Positions 8,182 to 18,448 are shown, counted from the first letter of the stretch. The stretch is 64,000 bases of DNA from Streptomyces sp. NBC_01707 (GCF_041438805.1 NZ_CP109190.1:930001-994000), one strand, 5' to 3'. Notes: generated by a model not told the origin, from the sequence alone. Translations and numbers: made by a program.

Positions 8182-11100
8182 CTACTTGAGACCGAAGGCG
8201 CGAATCACGGTCTGGCTCACGGTGTTGCCCTTGTCGTCCCGCGCGGTTGTGCGCAGGCCGGCGAACCGGGCCTTGGCCGGCGCGTCGAGCGACGCTTTCC
8301 AGACCCCGCCCTTGTGGCGCAGCGTGGTCCGGTGCCAGGTGGCACCGTCGTCGTAGGAGACCTCCACAGTCACGGTCCGGATCGTGCCGGCACCTGCCGC
8401 GCCCTTGAACTGCGAGGGCGTGACGGAGAGCGCGGTCCGCCGTCCTGCCCGGCCGGACAGGTCGGTGGCCACCGCGTAGTCCAGCTGGATGAGCGGCAGG
8501 GGCGTGAGAACGGTGTAGTCCGTGGTGCTGGAGGAGAATCTCCAATCGGTGCGGGTGCGGGTCGAGTACGGCCGGCCCGGCAGATCCCGCTTCCCCTCCA
8601 CCACGAGGCGGTAGGGCCGCGGATCCGTGGGCAGGCCCTCGATGCTGAAGATCCCTTCGTTGGCCGTTTCACCGAGCAGTTGGTCGCCCTGGTAGAGCGA
8701 GACCTTCGAGGTGTCTCCGTCGGCCCAGACGACGCCCGCGTGGCCGCCGGAGTCTCCCCAGGCGGTCAGCGACGACGGGCTCATGACGTCGCCGACCCTG
8801 AAGGGGGCGCGGTGGACGGCATCGTTGAGGAGCCGCGGGTGCTGGATGGGAGCGAGCCAGGTCTCCCGATAAGTGCCGCGCGCCTTGTAGGAGTGCGGCG
8901 TGCCCTGCTGGGCGAGGTCGTTGAGGCCCGTCTGGGCGACCCAGGTGACGCCGGGACCCGCCGTGACCCACGACGTGAGGGTGCCCTGGGCCGCGACCGG
9001 GGTCGCCTGGCTGCCCATGGGCGACTGAGAGCCGACGGACAGGTCGTCACGCAGCTGGAGAGCCTTGCCCTGCTTGGTGTCGCGGAACGACTCCTCGACC
9101 CGGGCCAGATCGCCCGGACCGGGCCGGTACGTCAGAGTCCGGGGAATCGCGCCGTCGTAGTGCCGGACCAGGTCGTACAGATAGCGCGGGTGGGGGTGCG
9201 AGACGACCTTCAGCGGTCCTGCTCCGGACCCGCTGAGACGGCTCCGCAGGCTGATGCTGTCATCGGTGCCGAGCGAGGCCACCGGCAGCGGGGCGGCATC
9301 GGGCAGGTCGGCCCAGGGATCCAGCTTTCCGTAGCCGTCGTTGAGGATCAGCAGCAACTTGGCACCAGCCGTCGCCGCGGCCGCGGCCTGGTCCGGGGCG
9401 GACACGGAGTCGCTGCGGCGGACGACCGCCACCTGGCCGCGGACCTTGACCTTGCCGAACTCCGCGGCCGAACCGTTCCCGGCCCAGACGGCCCGGTACG
9501 CGGTGCTGCCCTCGGGCAGCACCGGGGACAGGCTCTGCACGACGGCGCTGTCGTACGTCCGGGAGCCCAGGGAGAACGTCAGCGGTGGCTGGATCTGCCG
9601 CCAGCGCGTGGCGAAGGTGTACGAGCCGTGCGTCACCTTGGGCGTCGGGGCCACCCAGAGACTGTCGTACCGCCAGTACTCCGGCATGTAGCTGTCCAGG
9701 AACGGGAACAGATCGCGATTCGACCGGTACTGGTCCACCCGCATGAAGCTGTTGGCGGTCGGCTGCGGCGTGAACGCGGCGGCCTTGTGGAGGTCCGCGG
9801 CGTCGAAGCGGAGCGACTGGTCGTTGCCGAGGTCGACCTGCGGCGCGGAGAACAGGCCCAGGCCCAGCGCGTGCGTGCCGTCGATACCAGGGACGTCGGC
9901 GTACATCCAGGCCGCGTAGTTGCTCGGGACCAGGCTGAGGTCCAGAGTGCCGGAGGAGTCGACGGTGTACACCTTGGGAATCGTGTCCCGGTCGACGTCC
10001 TTCAGCACAAGGGTGCCGGGTAGGGCTCCGCCCTTGCGGTCCTTCGCGGAGACCGACAGCTTGACGCGCCGGCCCTCCTTGTTGACGCCGACCGGCGTGC
10101 GGGCGCGCACCGTGCCGTCGGAACCGGTGGCGGTGAGCTGACTGGTGTAGGCGCCGTTGTCAGCGGCCTGGTCGAGGTGGGTGATCACGCCGACGGTGGC
10201 GGTGCCGTGCGCGGGCACGGTCAGGCGGGTGTCGGTGAGTGTGAACAGCCCGTCGGGGATGTTGTCCGCGACGAGGCCGAGGTCCAAGGTGAGCGGCTCG
10301 GCCGCGATGTTGGTGTAGGTGACGTCCTTGCGGACCGTCTGGCCCGGCGGGTACGGGTAGTGGGCCTGGGCGAACGCGGACCCGGAGGCGACCAGGGTGG
10401 CCTTCACGGCCGCGGCGATGTCGAGCCGGCCGCTGCCGCCCTGGTAGGGGCTGTACCGCCGGGTGCTCGCCGTGGTGCTGACCAGCGCGTCCTTGAGCTG
10501 CTGCCCGTTCCAGTCCGGGTGCTTCGCCGCCAGCAGGGCGGCGGCGCCGGCAACATGGGGAGTCGCCATGGATGTGCCGCTCATCGTCGTGTACGCACCC
10601 TCGCCCTCGCCCGAGTATTGCGAGCGGGCGGCGAGGATGTCGACACCCGGGGCGGTCAGGTCGGGTTTGACGGCGTTGTCACCGACGCGCGGGCCGCGGC
10701 TGGAGAACGCCGCCAGCTGGTCCACGCCCTTGCCCGGACCGTTCACCGCGCCGACCGTCAGCGCAGCGTCCGCCGCGCCCGGTGCGCTCACGCTGTAGGC
10801 CTCCGGGCCGGTGTTGCCCGCGGCAATGACGAACAGTGCCCCGGTCTCCGCGCTGAGCCGGTTCACGGCCTGGCTCAGCGGGTCGGTGCCGTCGGTGGGC
10901 CCGCCGCCCAGGCTCATGCTGACGATCTTCGCGTGCTGGTCGCGCGCCGCCCACTCCATGCCGGCCAGGATCCAGGAGTCCTGACCGCTGCCGTCGTTGT
11001 CCAGGACCTTGCCGATGTGCAGCGAGGCACCCGGAGCGGCACCCTTCTCCTTGCCACCGGACGCTGCGCCCGTTCCAGCGACCGTCGAGGCGACGTGGGT

Positions 11101-11937
11101 ACCGTGACCGTGCCGGTCGGTGACCTCCTGGCCCGGTACAAAGCTCTCCGACGCGGCGATCCGCCCCGCGAAGTCCGGGTGTGCGGCGTCGATCCCGGTG
11201 TCCAGTACGGCGACGTCCACGCCCTGGCCGGTGTCCCCGCTCTCCCAGACCTCGGGCGCACCAATCTGCGCGGTGGTGTCGGACAGCGTCGCCTTGGCCT
11301 TCCCGTCCAGCCACACCTTGGCGATACCGCCCGTCAGGTGCCCGGACGGTTGCGCGGTCGCGGCCGGGCGCGCCCCCGCCGGGGCCTGCGCGGTGCCGGT
11401 GAGGGAGGACCAGAAGTCCGTCACCCGCGCGTGCTCGGCGGATATCGCGGCCCCCTGAATGCTGCTGAGCGTCAGGGTCTTCCGCGCGCCGTCCGGGGTC
11501 TTCGCGCTGCGGGCGCGGGCGGCGGCATCGGTGTAGGTGACGATCAGCGGCAGCCGGTCGCTGTGGCTGTCGTCGTAACCATCCTTGAGTAGTTCGTTGA
11601 CGTTGAACAACTGCTCGTCGAGTGCGCCTGACGCGATGTAGGGCAGTGCCGTGTCGGGGTACACGTAGGTGTCGGGACCCACCGACATGACATGGGCGCC
11701 GCTGGGCCTGCCCTGCGGATCGGAAACGGTCGCGGTGGTACGACCGTTGCTGATGGTCACCGCGACCCTGTCACCGGTGATCAGCGTGACGGTACCCGTG
11801 GCCTCGGGGCGTCCGGCGGTGGCTGCGGTGGGAGAGGTGGGGGTCTCGGCTGACGCGGCCGGCCCGGTGGTCGTCAGCGCCACGAGGACGGCGACCGCGA
11901 GTGTCAGCCCGCCTCTGGGGGACGGTGGTATACGCAA
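8182..11937 (-). CDS. Secreted subtilisin-like S8 serine peptidase (1251 aa)
   Basis: A large exported peptidase. The signal peptide is residues 1-30 (basic start, LTLAVAVLVAL core, cleavage near ASA). An inhibitor-like propeptide extends to about 220. The S8 catalytic domain has Asp246 (VAVLDTGID), His278 (GHGTHVAS), the oxyanion Asn375 (AAGNTGP) and Ser456 (GTSMATPHVAG). About 750 residues of beta-rich C-terminal region follow, with a PA-like insertion near 800-900 and Ig-like strands (TVEVSYDDGATWH) near the end. It should hydrolyse extracellular protein. It is transcribed toward a strong hairpin at 8129-8162. The upstream regulator gene and the palindrome at 12145 suggest dedicated control. 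Confidence 0.93.
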   Translation of the reverse strand: MRIPPSPRGGLTLAVAVLVALTTTGPAASAETPTSPTAATAGRPEATGTVTLITGDRVAVTISNGRTTATVSDPQGRPSGAHVMSVGPDTYVYPDTALPYIASGALDEQLFNVNELLKDGYDDSHSDRLPLIVTYTDAAARARSAKTPDGARKTLTLSSIQGAAISAEHARVTDFWSSLTGTAQAPAGARPAATAQPSGHLTGGIAKVWLDGKAKATLSDTTAQIGAPEVWESGDTGQGVDVAVLDTGIDAAHPDFAGRIAASESFVPGQEVTDRHGHGTHVASTVAGTGAASGGKEKGAAPGASLHIGKVLDNDGSGQDSWILAGMEWAARDQHAKIVSMSLGGGPTDGTDPLSQAVNRLSAETGALFVIAAGNTGPEAYSVSAPGAADAALTVGAVNGPGKGVDQLAAFSSRGPRVGDNAVKPDLTAPGVDILAARSQYSGEGEGAYTTMSGTSMATPHVAGAAALLAAKHPDWNGQQLKDALVSTTASTRRYSPYQGGSGRLDIAAAVKATLVASGSAFAQAHYPYPPGQTVRKDVTYTNIAAEPLTLDLGLVADNIPDGLFTLTDTRLTVPAHGTATVGVITHLDQAADNGAYTSQLTATGSDGTVRARTPVGVNKEGRRVKLSVSAKDRKGGALPGTLVLKDVDRDTIPKVYTVDSSGTLDLSLVPSNYAAWMYADVPGIDGTHALGLGLFSAPQVDLGNDQSLRFDAADLHKAAAFTPQPTANSFMRVDQYRSNRDLFPFLDSYMPEYWRYDSLWVAPTPKVTHGSYTFATRWRQIQPPLTFSLGSRTYDSAVVQSLSPVLPEGSTAYRAVWAGNGSAAEFGKVKVRGQVAVVRRSDSVSAPDQAAAAATAGAKLLLILNDGYGKLDPWADLPDAAPLPVASLGTDDSISLRSRLSGSGAGPLKVVSHPHPRYLYDLVRHYDGAIPRTLTYRPGPGDLARVEESFRDTKQGKALQLRDDLSVGSQSPMGSQATPVAAQGTLTSWVTAGPGVTWVAQTGLNDLAQQGTPHSYKARGTYRETWLAPIQHPRLLNDAVHRAPFRVGDVMSPSSLTAWGDSGGHAGVVWADGDTSKVSLYQGDQLLGETANEGIFSIEGLPTDPRPYRLVVEGKRDLPGRPYSTRTRTDWRFSSSTTDYTVLTPLPLIQLDYAVATDLSGRAGRRTALSVTPSQFKGAAGAGTIRTVTVEVSYDDGATWHRTTLRHKGGVWKASLDAPAKARFAGLRTTARDDKGNTVSQTVIRAFGLK

Positions 11938-12144
11938 GGGGACCTCAAGATCTAGGCGTGCGAAAGATGTGCGTAGTCAGCCATTCTTTTGCCTCGCTGT
12001 AAAGAAGAAGTCATGTCCCTTGGGTGCCATTGTCCTCAAGTGGACAGGCGGCAGTTCTTCTCAGGGAAATTCCCAATTGGACAGGCTCAGACTTTCGTTG
12101 ACGGCCGCGAGAACGTGACTCTGCTCCACCAGGGCATTGAGGTG

Positions 12145-12163
12145 AATTGACGCTCCGTCAATT
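12145..12163. promoter_or_regulatory. Palindrome upstream of S8 peptidase gene
   Basis: AATTGACG-CTC-CGTCAATT is a perfect 8-bp inverted repeat, AT-rich against its surroundings, in the 301-bp gap between the regulator gene and the peptidase start. It is a candidate binding site for the TrmB/LuxR-type regulator next to it. Confidence 0.5.
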
Positions 12164-12238
12164 ATGTTTGAATGCAGGCTTGTTGCATCAATCAACAGTT
12201 AAGGCCCGTGGTGCGACCCGAAGGTGTCGCCGCCGCGC

Positions 12239-13237
12239 TCAGACCCAGTTGCGGCGCGCCGCCGCGACGCCGGCTCCGAATCGGTTGGTCGTCCCCAATT
12301 CCGCGTAGAGGTCCTGGATACGCCTCCGCAGCGTCCGTGACGAGATCCCGAACTGCCGGGCGATCGCGTCGTCCTTGACGCCGGCCGCGAACAGCGCGAG
12401 GAGGTTCCGTTCTTCGTCCGTGGGCTTGCGGTCCTCCTCCAGGGGACCGGCCGGTGGTGTCAACGGCTCACCTGGACCGGGGGTGCCTGCGAGCGGGGAC
12501 GCGGCCGCCCAGTAGCGCTCGAAGAGTTCCGCGAGTGCCTCCAGCAGCGGGGGCGCCTCCGTGTAGAGGCACTCGGTGTTCCCGGCGGACAGACTCAACG
12601 ACACCATGGCACCCGACCTGTCGGCCATGGCGAGCTTGATCGGCAGCGTCGACATGATCCTGGCCTCCTCTCCCCGCGACACCAGGCTGCCCAATTCCTG
12701 CCAACTGCCGTCCGCGACGAAGCTGGCGGCCGCGTAGACGGCGCGCACCCGAACGCCACGGCCCACCGCCGCCTCGTCGAGCGGCCCGTTCGGCGCCAGC
12801 AGGAACGGAGGGCGGTCCAGGGAACAGAACTCGGCGCGCGCGGCCTGCTTCAGCCGGTAGTAGCGGTCGCCGACCGCCTCCGGCCCGCTGATCACGAGTG
12901 TCCCGTGGCCGCCGTTCCTGGCCCGCCTCACTGTGTCGAAGATCGCACCGAGGGAGCCCGCTGCGTCGCGCACGGAGGCCAGTTGCCGTTCGCGCGACTC
13001 CACCAGCGCACGCAGCGCGTGCCGGGGATCCACAGTGAGGAACTCCCCCGAGGTACGACGGCTGACCAGCCCGAAACGGTGCAGTCGTTCGAGCAGCGCC
13101 AGCCCTTCCGGGTACGTCACCCCGAGCGCCGTCACCACGTCCTCGACGGTCCCGCCGCCGTGCGCCAGCAGGTGGCGATAGACCTTCTCCGCCTCGGAGT
13201 CCACCCCGACCAGATCCAGCGGCACAGCATCCTCCAT
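12239..13237 (-). CDS. TrmB/LuxR-type HTH transcriptional regulator
   Basis: A 332-residue Streptomyces-type regulator. The N-terminal TrmB-like winged helix (about 1-70: EAEKVYRHLLAHGG, EGLALLERLHRFGLVSRR) is followed by a central phospholipase-D-like sensing region (about 95-240). A C-terminal LuxR HTH reads LLALFAAGVKDDAIARQFGI then [23 protein letters not shown] 13237 is chosen because GGAGGG sits 7 nt upstream; a GTG at 13255 is the alternative. Regulators of this architecture are often found beside secreted peptidase genes, and here it lies between an S8 and an M4 peptidase gene on the same strand. Control of one or both is inference. Confidence 0.85.
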   Translation of the reverse strand: MEDAVPLDLVGVDSEAEKVYRHLLAHGGGTVEDVVTALGVTYPEGLALLERLHRFGLVSRRTSGEFLTVDPRHALRALVESRERQLASVRDAAGSLGAIFDTVRRARNGGHGTLVISGPEAVGDRYYRLKQAARAEFCSLDRPPFLLAPNGPLDEAAVGRGVRVRAVYAAASFVADGSWQELGSLVSRGEEARIMSTLPIKLAMADRSGAMVSLSLSAGNTECLYTEAPPLLEALAELFERYWAAASPLAGTPGPGEPLTPPAGPLEEDRKPTDEERNLLALFAAGVKDDAIARQFGISSRTLRRRIQDLYAELGTTNRFGAGVAAARRNWV

Positions 13238-13653
13238 CAGAACCCTCCAAGTCACCGACCACCGCCTGCGAAGGCCGCTCAGAACCTGACGAGCCTGTGC
13301 GGCGGCCGGGATGATTCTCGCCCCTCGGCCGCCTGCGCGGGGGACGCCGCCTCTCCGTCTTCGGGTCCGGCCCCGCCGTGCAGCGCGGGGCCGGCGGCGG
13401 GACCCCAGGTGGGCGCGTAGCGGACGGCTTCACGCGGCGAGGTGCGGTGCGTTCACGGCCCGCCACCGCGCTCACGGGCAACGAACCTCTTCAGGCATCG
13501 CATGTGGTCCAAGGTGGCCGGCCTGCTGTTACCGCGATCCACTTGCCGCACCAAGCGCGTTTCACGCAGGAAGATCTCTGGAAGAGGGCGGCCCCGCCTT
13601 GCGTGCTGCTGGGTAGTCGCACACAAGGCAGGGCCTGTGGTTGGACGGAGAAC
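13238..13653. other. Intergenic stretch, no gene recognised
   Basis: Contains the promoter region of the regulator gene and the 3' trailer of the M4 peptidase gene. The long + frame through here is an antisense shadow of the peptidase. Confidence 0.6.
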
Positions 13654-16554
13654 TCAGGCGCAGGTGCCCGCCGGGCGGTTCCGGGTCACCAGGTCGGTGT
13701 CGGTCGTCGTGGTGTCCATCCACAGCACACGCCTGCCGGTGTCGGCCGCCGCATTGGACTGCTGGCCGACGCTGCAGGAGACACGACCAAGTGGGGCACC
13801 GTCCGGGGTGAACTGGTAGAGCTTGGCCAGGGAGTCGTTGGGATCGTCGAAGACCTGACCCCACGCCGGGTAGACGGTCAGGGTGACCGCGGAGTCGGTG
13901 GCGGTGAGACCGTAGGCCGGTGTGGCGCGGTCGCTCTTCTCCGGGATGACGTCGGTGACCACCGCACCGTCAGAGCCGTCGAGTTGCGCCCGACGCAGGG
14001 TGGTCTGATCCTGGTCGGTGTAGTCGGTGTCGATGAGCCAGTACACATCCGACGAGGTCATGACCGGGTTACTGATCCACTCCGGCTGCGAGGGCGTGCC
14101 CAGGGCCGTGGTCTTGCCGCTCGCGATGTCGTACATCTCGAACCGGACCCCGTACGCCCCGTCGAACAAGCCATCCTGGATGTACGCGATCCGCCCGTTC
14201 TTCACGACCGGCCGCGAGGCCTGGTTGTGGTCACGGGCCATCGGCACCTGCTGCGGGACGGTGGAACCGCCCTTGAGGTAGTAGACCCGCAGGAGCCCGC
14301 TCGCCGGGTCCCGGTAGGACCACGCCGCTGTGCCGCCGTCGACGCTCACACCCGTGACCTCGGAGGGTGCGCTGAACAGGGTCTTCGGCTTACCGCCCTG
14401 CACCGGTGCCGACATGATGTCGTACGTGTGGGACCACGGGTCGTCCGGGACGTTGCCGACCGCCACCCACACGACGCGCTTGCCGTCGGTGACCGCGCTC
14501 ATGTGACTCCGGCCGTCGTCCGGCGAGACCTGGTGCGGCCGCCCCTTGCCGTCGATGCGGCCCACCCACACCGAGTACGGGTCGACGCCGTCGGGGCTGG
14601 ACTTCGGCACCGCCCACCAACCGCCTCCGGCGCTGGGCGCGTTGCCGGTGCCGACGTACTGCGGGAGTGTGCCGAGTCTGCCGAGCAGCACATTGCTGTC
14701 CAGGCCGAGGCTCTTCTCCCAGCCCGGGACGATGCCGTGGGCGCCGAAGGCCCCCTTCACGACGTCCAACCGGCCGTCCTTGACGCCGAGCGACCTGGCC
14801 GCGGCGACGACCGCGTCCCGGCCCTCGTCGAAGCCGTCGAGCGGGGTGATGTAGGAGGTCAGCGCCCGGTAGACGATCTTGTCGGCCAGCGCGCCTCCGA
14901 GGCTCTCGCGCATGTCCCACAGGGCGCCGCTGAAGATGGTGGAGTTGAGGTGCACGCCGCCGTTGTCACCGGACGCGCCGAGGGGCACGCCGAGGAAGTG
15001 GGCAGTTGTGGCACCGCCGTTGAGGTCGCGGAAAGCGCATTCCCGGGGCGTACGGGTCCGGCACAGGTCGCCACCGATCAGGCCCGCGTCGGGGTCGCTC
15101 ATCGGCGTGTGGTTGACGGTGACGTCGATGACGTTGCCGAAGTAGTCGGCCAGCGCCTCGTTCATCGCGCCGGACTGGCCCGAGTACACGAGGTTCGCCG
15201 TGTGCTCGACCACGCCGTGGGTCATCTCATGGCCCACCACGTCCAGGTCGGAGGCGAGCGAGCGGTACTCGTCGTCCCCGGTGCCGTACACCATCTTGGT
15301 GTGGTCCCAGAAGGCGTTGACGAACGGGCTGCCGTAATCCGTCACACCGACCAGGGAGTTGATGGCCATGCCCTGGCCGTCGAGGCTGTTGCGCCGGAAG
15401 GTGTCGCGGTAGAACTCGTACACCTCTCCGGCCGCCCAGTGCGCGTCGACGGCGCCGGAGTCGGTCAGGTCGGAATTGACCTGCGGGGTGGGCGAGGTGA
15501 AGGGTACGACGGTGTCGGGCCACTGGCCGGAGACGTCCTGGTACCAGACGCTGGAGGCGTCCCAGGTCTGGATGACGTTGTGCTGCGCGGTATCGGCCAT
15601 GTGCGCGGTGTCGCGCAGCAGGTACGTGCCGGTGGCGTCGTCCTTCGTGAGGTGCAGCGGCACGGTGGAGCCGTTGAGCAGGGTGCCGCTTCCGGTGACG
15701 CTCGCCGACCCGTCCTCGGATGTGGATGCGGACCGGCCGGCCTTGCTCCGCTTGACCGGAGTGCCGCTCGGGCGGGCGCCGGCGGTCTGTCCGGGCGCGG
15801 CGAAGGTGGGCAACCCGCCGGACTCGAACAACGCCATGCCGGTGCCGGCGTCGACGTACACCTCCTGCACGACCGGCGCGCCGGTGGCCGGGTCGGAGCC
15901 GCGCACGGTGACATGGCGGGCCAGGACTCCCCTGCCCGTGGGCAGGATGGTCAGTCCGCGGTCGGCGCCCGACAGGGCGTCCGTGCCGTTCTTGGCGTGG
16001 CTGGGAAGATAGCCGCCCCTGGCCAGCTCGTTCCGCACGTGTCGCACCGCGTCGTCCACGGCGGTCTTGGCGGCGAGGGTCTGCCGGGCGGTGTCGACAT
16101 CGAGGTCGGTGAAGTAGGAGCCGGATGTACCGGTGACAGTCCGCTTGCCGTTCTTGTGGGTCATGCGCACCACGTACTGGGCGCCCAGAACCGGCACTCC
16201 CCGGTACTTCTGGTCCAGACGCACCGTCTCGGTGCCGTCGGCGTCCGCCGTCACGGCGTCCGCGACGAGGTCGCGGTGGGGGGAGGGAATGTGGTAGCGG
16301 TACTTGTGGCCCGCCAGATGCGTACGGGCCGCGGTCGCGGCCGGCACGGACGCGTCCACCGCGTCGGCCAACCCGTCCACCAGAGCGGGAGTGTCCGTCG
16401 CCGGTCCCGCGGCATCACTGCCCACGACCGGTGACGCGGCCGCATGCGCGGGAGAGGTCACGCCGACGGCCAGGAGGAGCGTCGCAGCGAGCAGGGCGAC
16501 GGGACCGGCGTGGCCCGGTCTACGGACAACTCGTTGCCGTATGTGTGATGGCAT
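13654..16554 (-). CDS. Secreted M4 (thermolysin-like) metallopeptidase, 966 aa
   Basis: A signal peptide (residues 1-38, VALLAATLLLAVGV, cleavage near AHA) precedes an FTP/PepSY propeptide (about 75-245). The M4 catalytic domain has the zinc motif HEMTH at 442-446, the third zinc ligand Glu466 in NEALADYFGN, and the proton-donor His535 in DNGGVHLNSTIFSGALW. After about residue 640 the chain continues with TolB/WD40-like beta-propeller repeats (WVGRIDGKGRPHQVSPDDG, VAWSYRDPASGLL), unusual for classical thermolysins but known in actinobacterial members. ATG 16554 has GGAGGC about 8 nt upstream. It is likely an extracellular protease co-regulated with the S8 peptidase downstream. Confidence 0.92.
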   Translation of the reverse strand: MPSHIRQRVVRRPGHAGPVALLAATLLLAVGVTSPAHAAASPVVGSDAAGPATDTPALVDGLADAVDASVPAATAARTHLAGHKYRYHIPSPHRDLVADAVTADADGTETVRLDQKYRGVPVLGAQYVVRMTHKNGKRTVTGTSGSYFTDLDVDTARQTLAAKTAVDDAVRHVRNELARGGYLPSHAKNGTDALSGADRGLTILPTGRGVLARHVTVRGSDPATGAPVVQEVYVDAGTGMALFESGGLPTFAAPGQTAGARPSGTPVKRSKAGRSASTSEDGSASVTGSGTLLNGSTVPLHLTKDDATGTYLLRDTAHMADTAQHNVIQTWDASSVWYQDVSGQWPDTVVPFTSPTPQVNSDLTDSGAVDAHWAAGEVYEFYRDTFRRNSLDGQGMAINSLVGVTDYGSPFVNAFWDHTKMVYGTGDDEYRSLASDLDVVGHEMTHGVVEHTANLVYSGQSGAMNEALADYFGNVIDVTVNHTPMSDPDAGLIGGDLCRTRTPRECAFRDLNGGATTAHFLGVPLGASGDNGGVHLNSTIFSGALWDMRESLGGALADKIVYRALTSYITPLDGFDEGRDAVVAAARSLGVKDGRLDVVKGAFGAHGIVPGWEKSLGLDSNVLLGRLGTLPQYVGTGNAPSAGGGWWAVPKSSPDGVDPYSVWVGRIDGKGRPHQVSPDDGRSHMSAVTDGKRVVWVAVGNVPDDPWSHTYDIMSAPVQGGKPKTLFSAPSEVTGVSVDGGTAAWSYRDPASGLLRVYYLKGGSTVPQQVPMARDHNQASRPVVKNGRIAYIQDGLFDGAYGVRFEMYDIASGKTTALGTPSQPEWISNPVMTSSDVYWLIDTDYTDQDQTTLRRAQLDGSDGAVVTDVIPEKSDRATPAYGLTATDSAVTLTVYPAWGQVFDDPNDSLAKLYQFTPDGAPLGRVSCSVGQQSNAAADTGRRVLWMDTTTTDTDLVTRNRPAGTCA

Positions 16555-17204
16555 GGACAAGTGCCTCCGACGGCCCGGCGCAGCCCGGGCCCGGTAGTCG
16601 GGCGTCAGTTGAGGGCGCACCATCGCGCCCGTGGCTCGCCCTGCACCTTCGCTGCCACACGCGCACCATGACAAGGAGAAGTCCGAGGGGAATAGGTGCA
16701 GTTGCGCAAGTGTGAAACCGGCGCCCTCGGCCAGGACGTACCTGGTGGACACGTGTCGACTGCTCCAACAGTCCCGGCGATCAACGTGAACACTCCGAAC
16801 AGCGAGGCCGACTGCCGCAGTCTGAGGCTGGTCCGCGGGTAGGTGGCCATCAGCTGTACCCGTCCCTCCAGCGGCAGACGCCGCGGTCGGAGGGCGAGCC
16901 CTGAGCCTGATGACGCCGACCAGTCCGGCGGCGTCCTTCTTCCTTCTCTGGGGGAGGCGCTGTGTCGCGCGGTAGCAGAAGCAGAGGTTGTGCAGCTCAG
17001 TGTGCGGAGTGCCAACGGTAGCCACAGCAACAGCTGTGGTGCTATCGCCGATTCGGGTGAGCCGTCGGTTTGACGATCAGGCGGTGCCACGGGCTGTGAC
17101 GGAGATCGAGGTCTACAGTGCCGAGGCTGTTCCCACAGCTACCCGAGTATGGGTGCTGGGGTATCGGATGCACCGGGTCGGACGCAGCCCGCTAGCATCC
17201 GGGG
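16555..17204. other. Intergenic stretch, 650 bp, no gene recognised
   Basis: A divergent promoter region between the M4 peptidase gene and the + hypothetical gene. Short inverted repeats are visible (CCAGG-ACGTA-CCTGG near 16733; CCACAGC/GCTGTGG near 17022-17040). No coding frame has a supported start or domain. Confidence 0.5.
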
Positions 17205-18356
17205 ATGAGACGAGACCAACCACCGAGGCCGGTCGCCGTGGGCGACGTCGTCACGGTGTACTCCGATGCGCTCGGTGGCTGGACCGCCTCGCAGATCACC
17301 GGCATCGACCCTGCGGCAAAGTGCGCCGCGGTTCTCGAACTGGACTGGTCCGGGCCCGAGCCTGTCGCCGTGGCCGACCTGGGCGACGTGCAGCCGCTCC
17401 GGCTCACGCACCATAGCTGGGGCGGAAAACTCTCCCACTGCAACCAACCGTGGGTCCTTCCGAGAAGCTTCACAGTGATCGGCTCCCTGCCGTCGCTGGT
17501 GGTCGGACCCTCGTGCTCTTATGCCTCGGTGTGGGGGCGGGGCGAACAACTGGCCCGGCAGCGGCACTGGGATAGCGGCAATCGCAAGGACTGGAATGCC
17601 CCGTACGCGCTGACGTGCACAGCCGACGAACTTGCCGACGAACACACCCCTGGCGTTGTGCGGGCGGGCGTCATACACCTCACCGTCCGCGGGATCACCC
17701 AGCTCGATTGCGCCCGCATCGTCGCCGCCTTCCCAGATCTGACCCGCTTGTCCCTGTCGGGGAAACTGGGTTCGCTCACTTCGGCGGCGGCCCTGAACAA
17801 GTTGCCGCGGCTGCAGGCGCTCACAATCAGCGAGCTGTTTGGGATGGATGCATCCGACTGTCTGCTGCCGCGCCACGTCCCAGAGGTGGAGGAGGTGTCG
17901 CTGTACGGCATTCCGGCGGACTACGCGACCGCGATGCGCAAGACCTGGCGTCCCCACGTGCGACACGGAGTGCAGCTCGACGTCAGCGGCGCCCGCAAAC
18001 CCGAATGGGTCGCCGCCAACGCCACCAACCCGCTCCGCGACTGGGACGGCCGCGAGCACATACCCCGCACCGGGTACCGCAAGGCCGTTGCCCAGTACAA
18101 GGCCACCCGGGACGCCTTTCTCACCGAGGTCACCGGTGGCGAGGACCACGGCAACATCGCCGAGATCGGGCGCGCCTTCAGCGCTGCCTTCAACGCGCTG
18201 GACAGCCGCACGTCCTTCATCGAGACCGTGGAACGCGAGGAACTCTTCGAAGCTCTGGACTTCTTGGTGGACGAGGCACAGACAGCTACCGGCTGCGACC
18301 TGACCGCCGCTCGCGCGGCGCTGATCGAAGGCGCGGACTACGGCCGCGACTGGTGA
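17205..18356 (+). CDS. Hypothetical protein with leucine-rich segment, 383 aa
   Basis: I do not recognise the family. The N-terminal 70 residues (VAVGDVVTVYSDALGGWTASQI, DWSGPEPVAVADL) resemble a small beta-barrel. Residues about 150-245 contain leucine-rich turns (VIHLTVRGITQLDCARIVAA, LTRLSLSGKLGSLTSAAALN, LQALTISELFG). The C-terminal 120 residues are helical and acidic (NIAEIGRAFSAAFNALDSRT), resembling an immunity- or Imm-like helical tail. The ATG at 17205 fits the codon usage onset. A very strong bidirectional hairpin follows at 18449-18480, so it is probably monocistronic. Intracellular; no signal peptide. Confidence 0.75.
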   Translation: MRRDQPPRPVAVGDVVTVYSDALGGWTASQITGIDPAAKCAAVLELDWSGPEPVAVADLGDVQPLRLTHHSWGGKLSHCNQPWVLPRSFTVIGSLPSLVVGPSCSYASVWGRGEQLARQRHWDSGNRKDWNAPYALTCTADELADEHTPGVVRAGVIHLTVRGITQLDCARIVAAFPDLTRLSLSGKLGSLTSAAALNKLPRLQALTISELFGMDASDCLLPRHVPEVEEVSLYGIPADYATAMRKTWRPHVRHGVQLDVSGARKPEWVAANATNPLRDWDGREHIPRTGYRKAVAQYKATRDAFLTEVTGGEDHGNIAEIGRAFSAAFNALDSRTSFIETVEREELFEALDFLVDEAQTATGCDLTAARAALIEGADYGRDW

Positions 18357-18448
18357 CCGCCACCCATCCGCTGGCGCTCTGGTACTGACGTGCTGGGTCA
18401 TTGCATGGACGTCATCGGCGGCGGCGAGGTCTAACTCTGAGGCCGGGG

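Noticed and set aside
8107..11592. Two long + strand frames (638 and 471 codons)
   Set aside because: Shadows of the S8 peptidase in a GC-rich genome; no domain or start signal.
13378..16434. 1018-codon open frame on the + strand
   Set aside because: Antisense to the M4 peptidase gene, which has a signal peptide, HEMTH and a good ribosome-binding site; the + translation is low-complexity Arg/Gly/Val-rich text.
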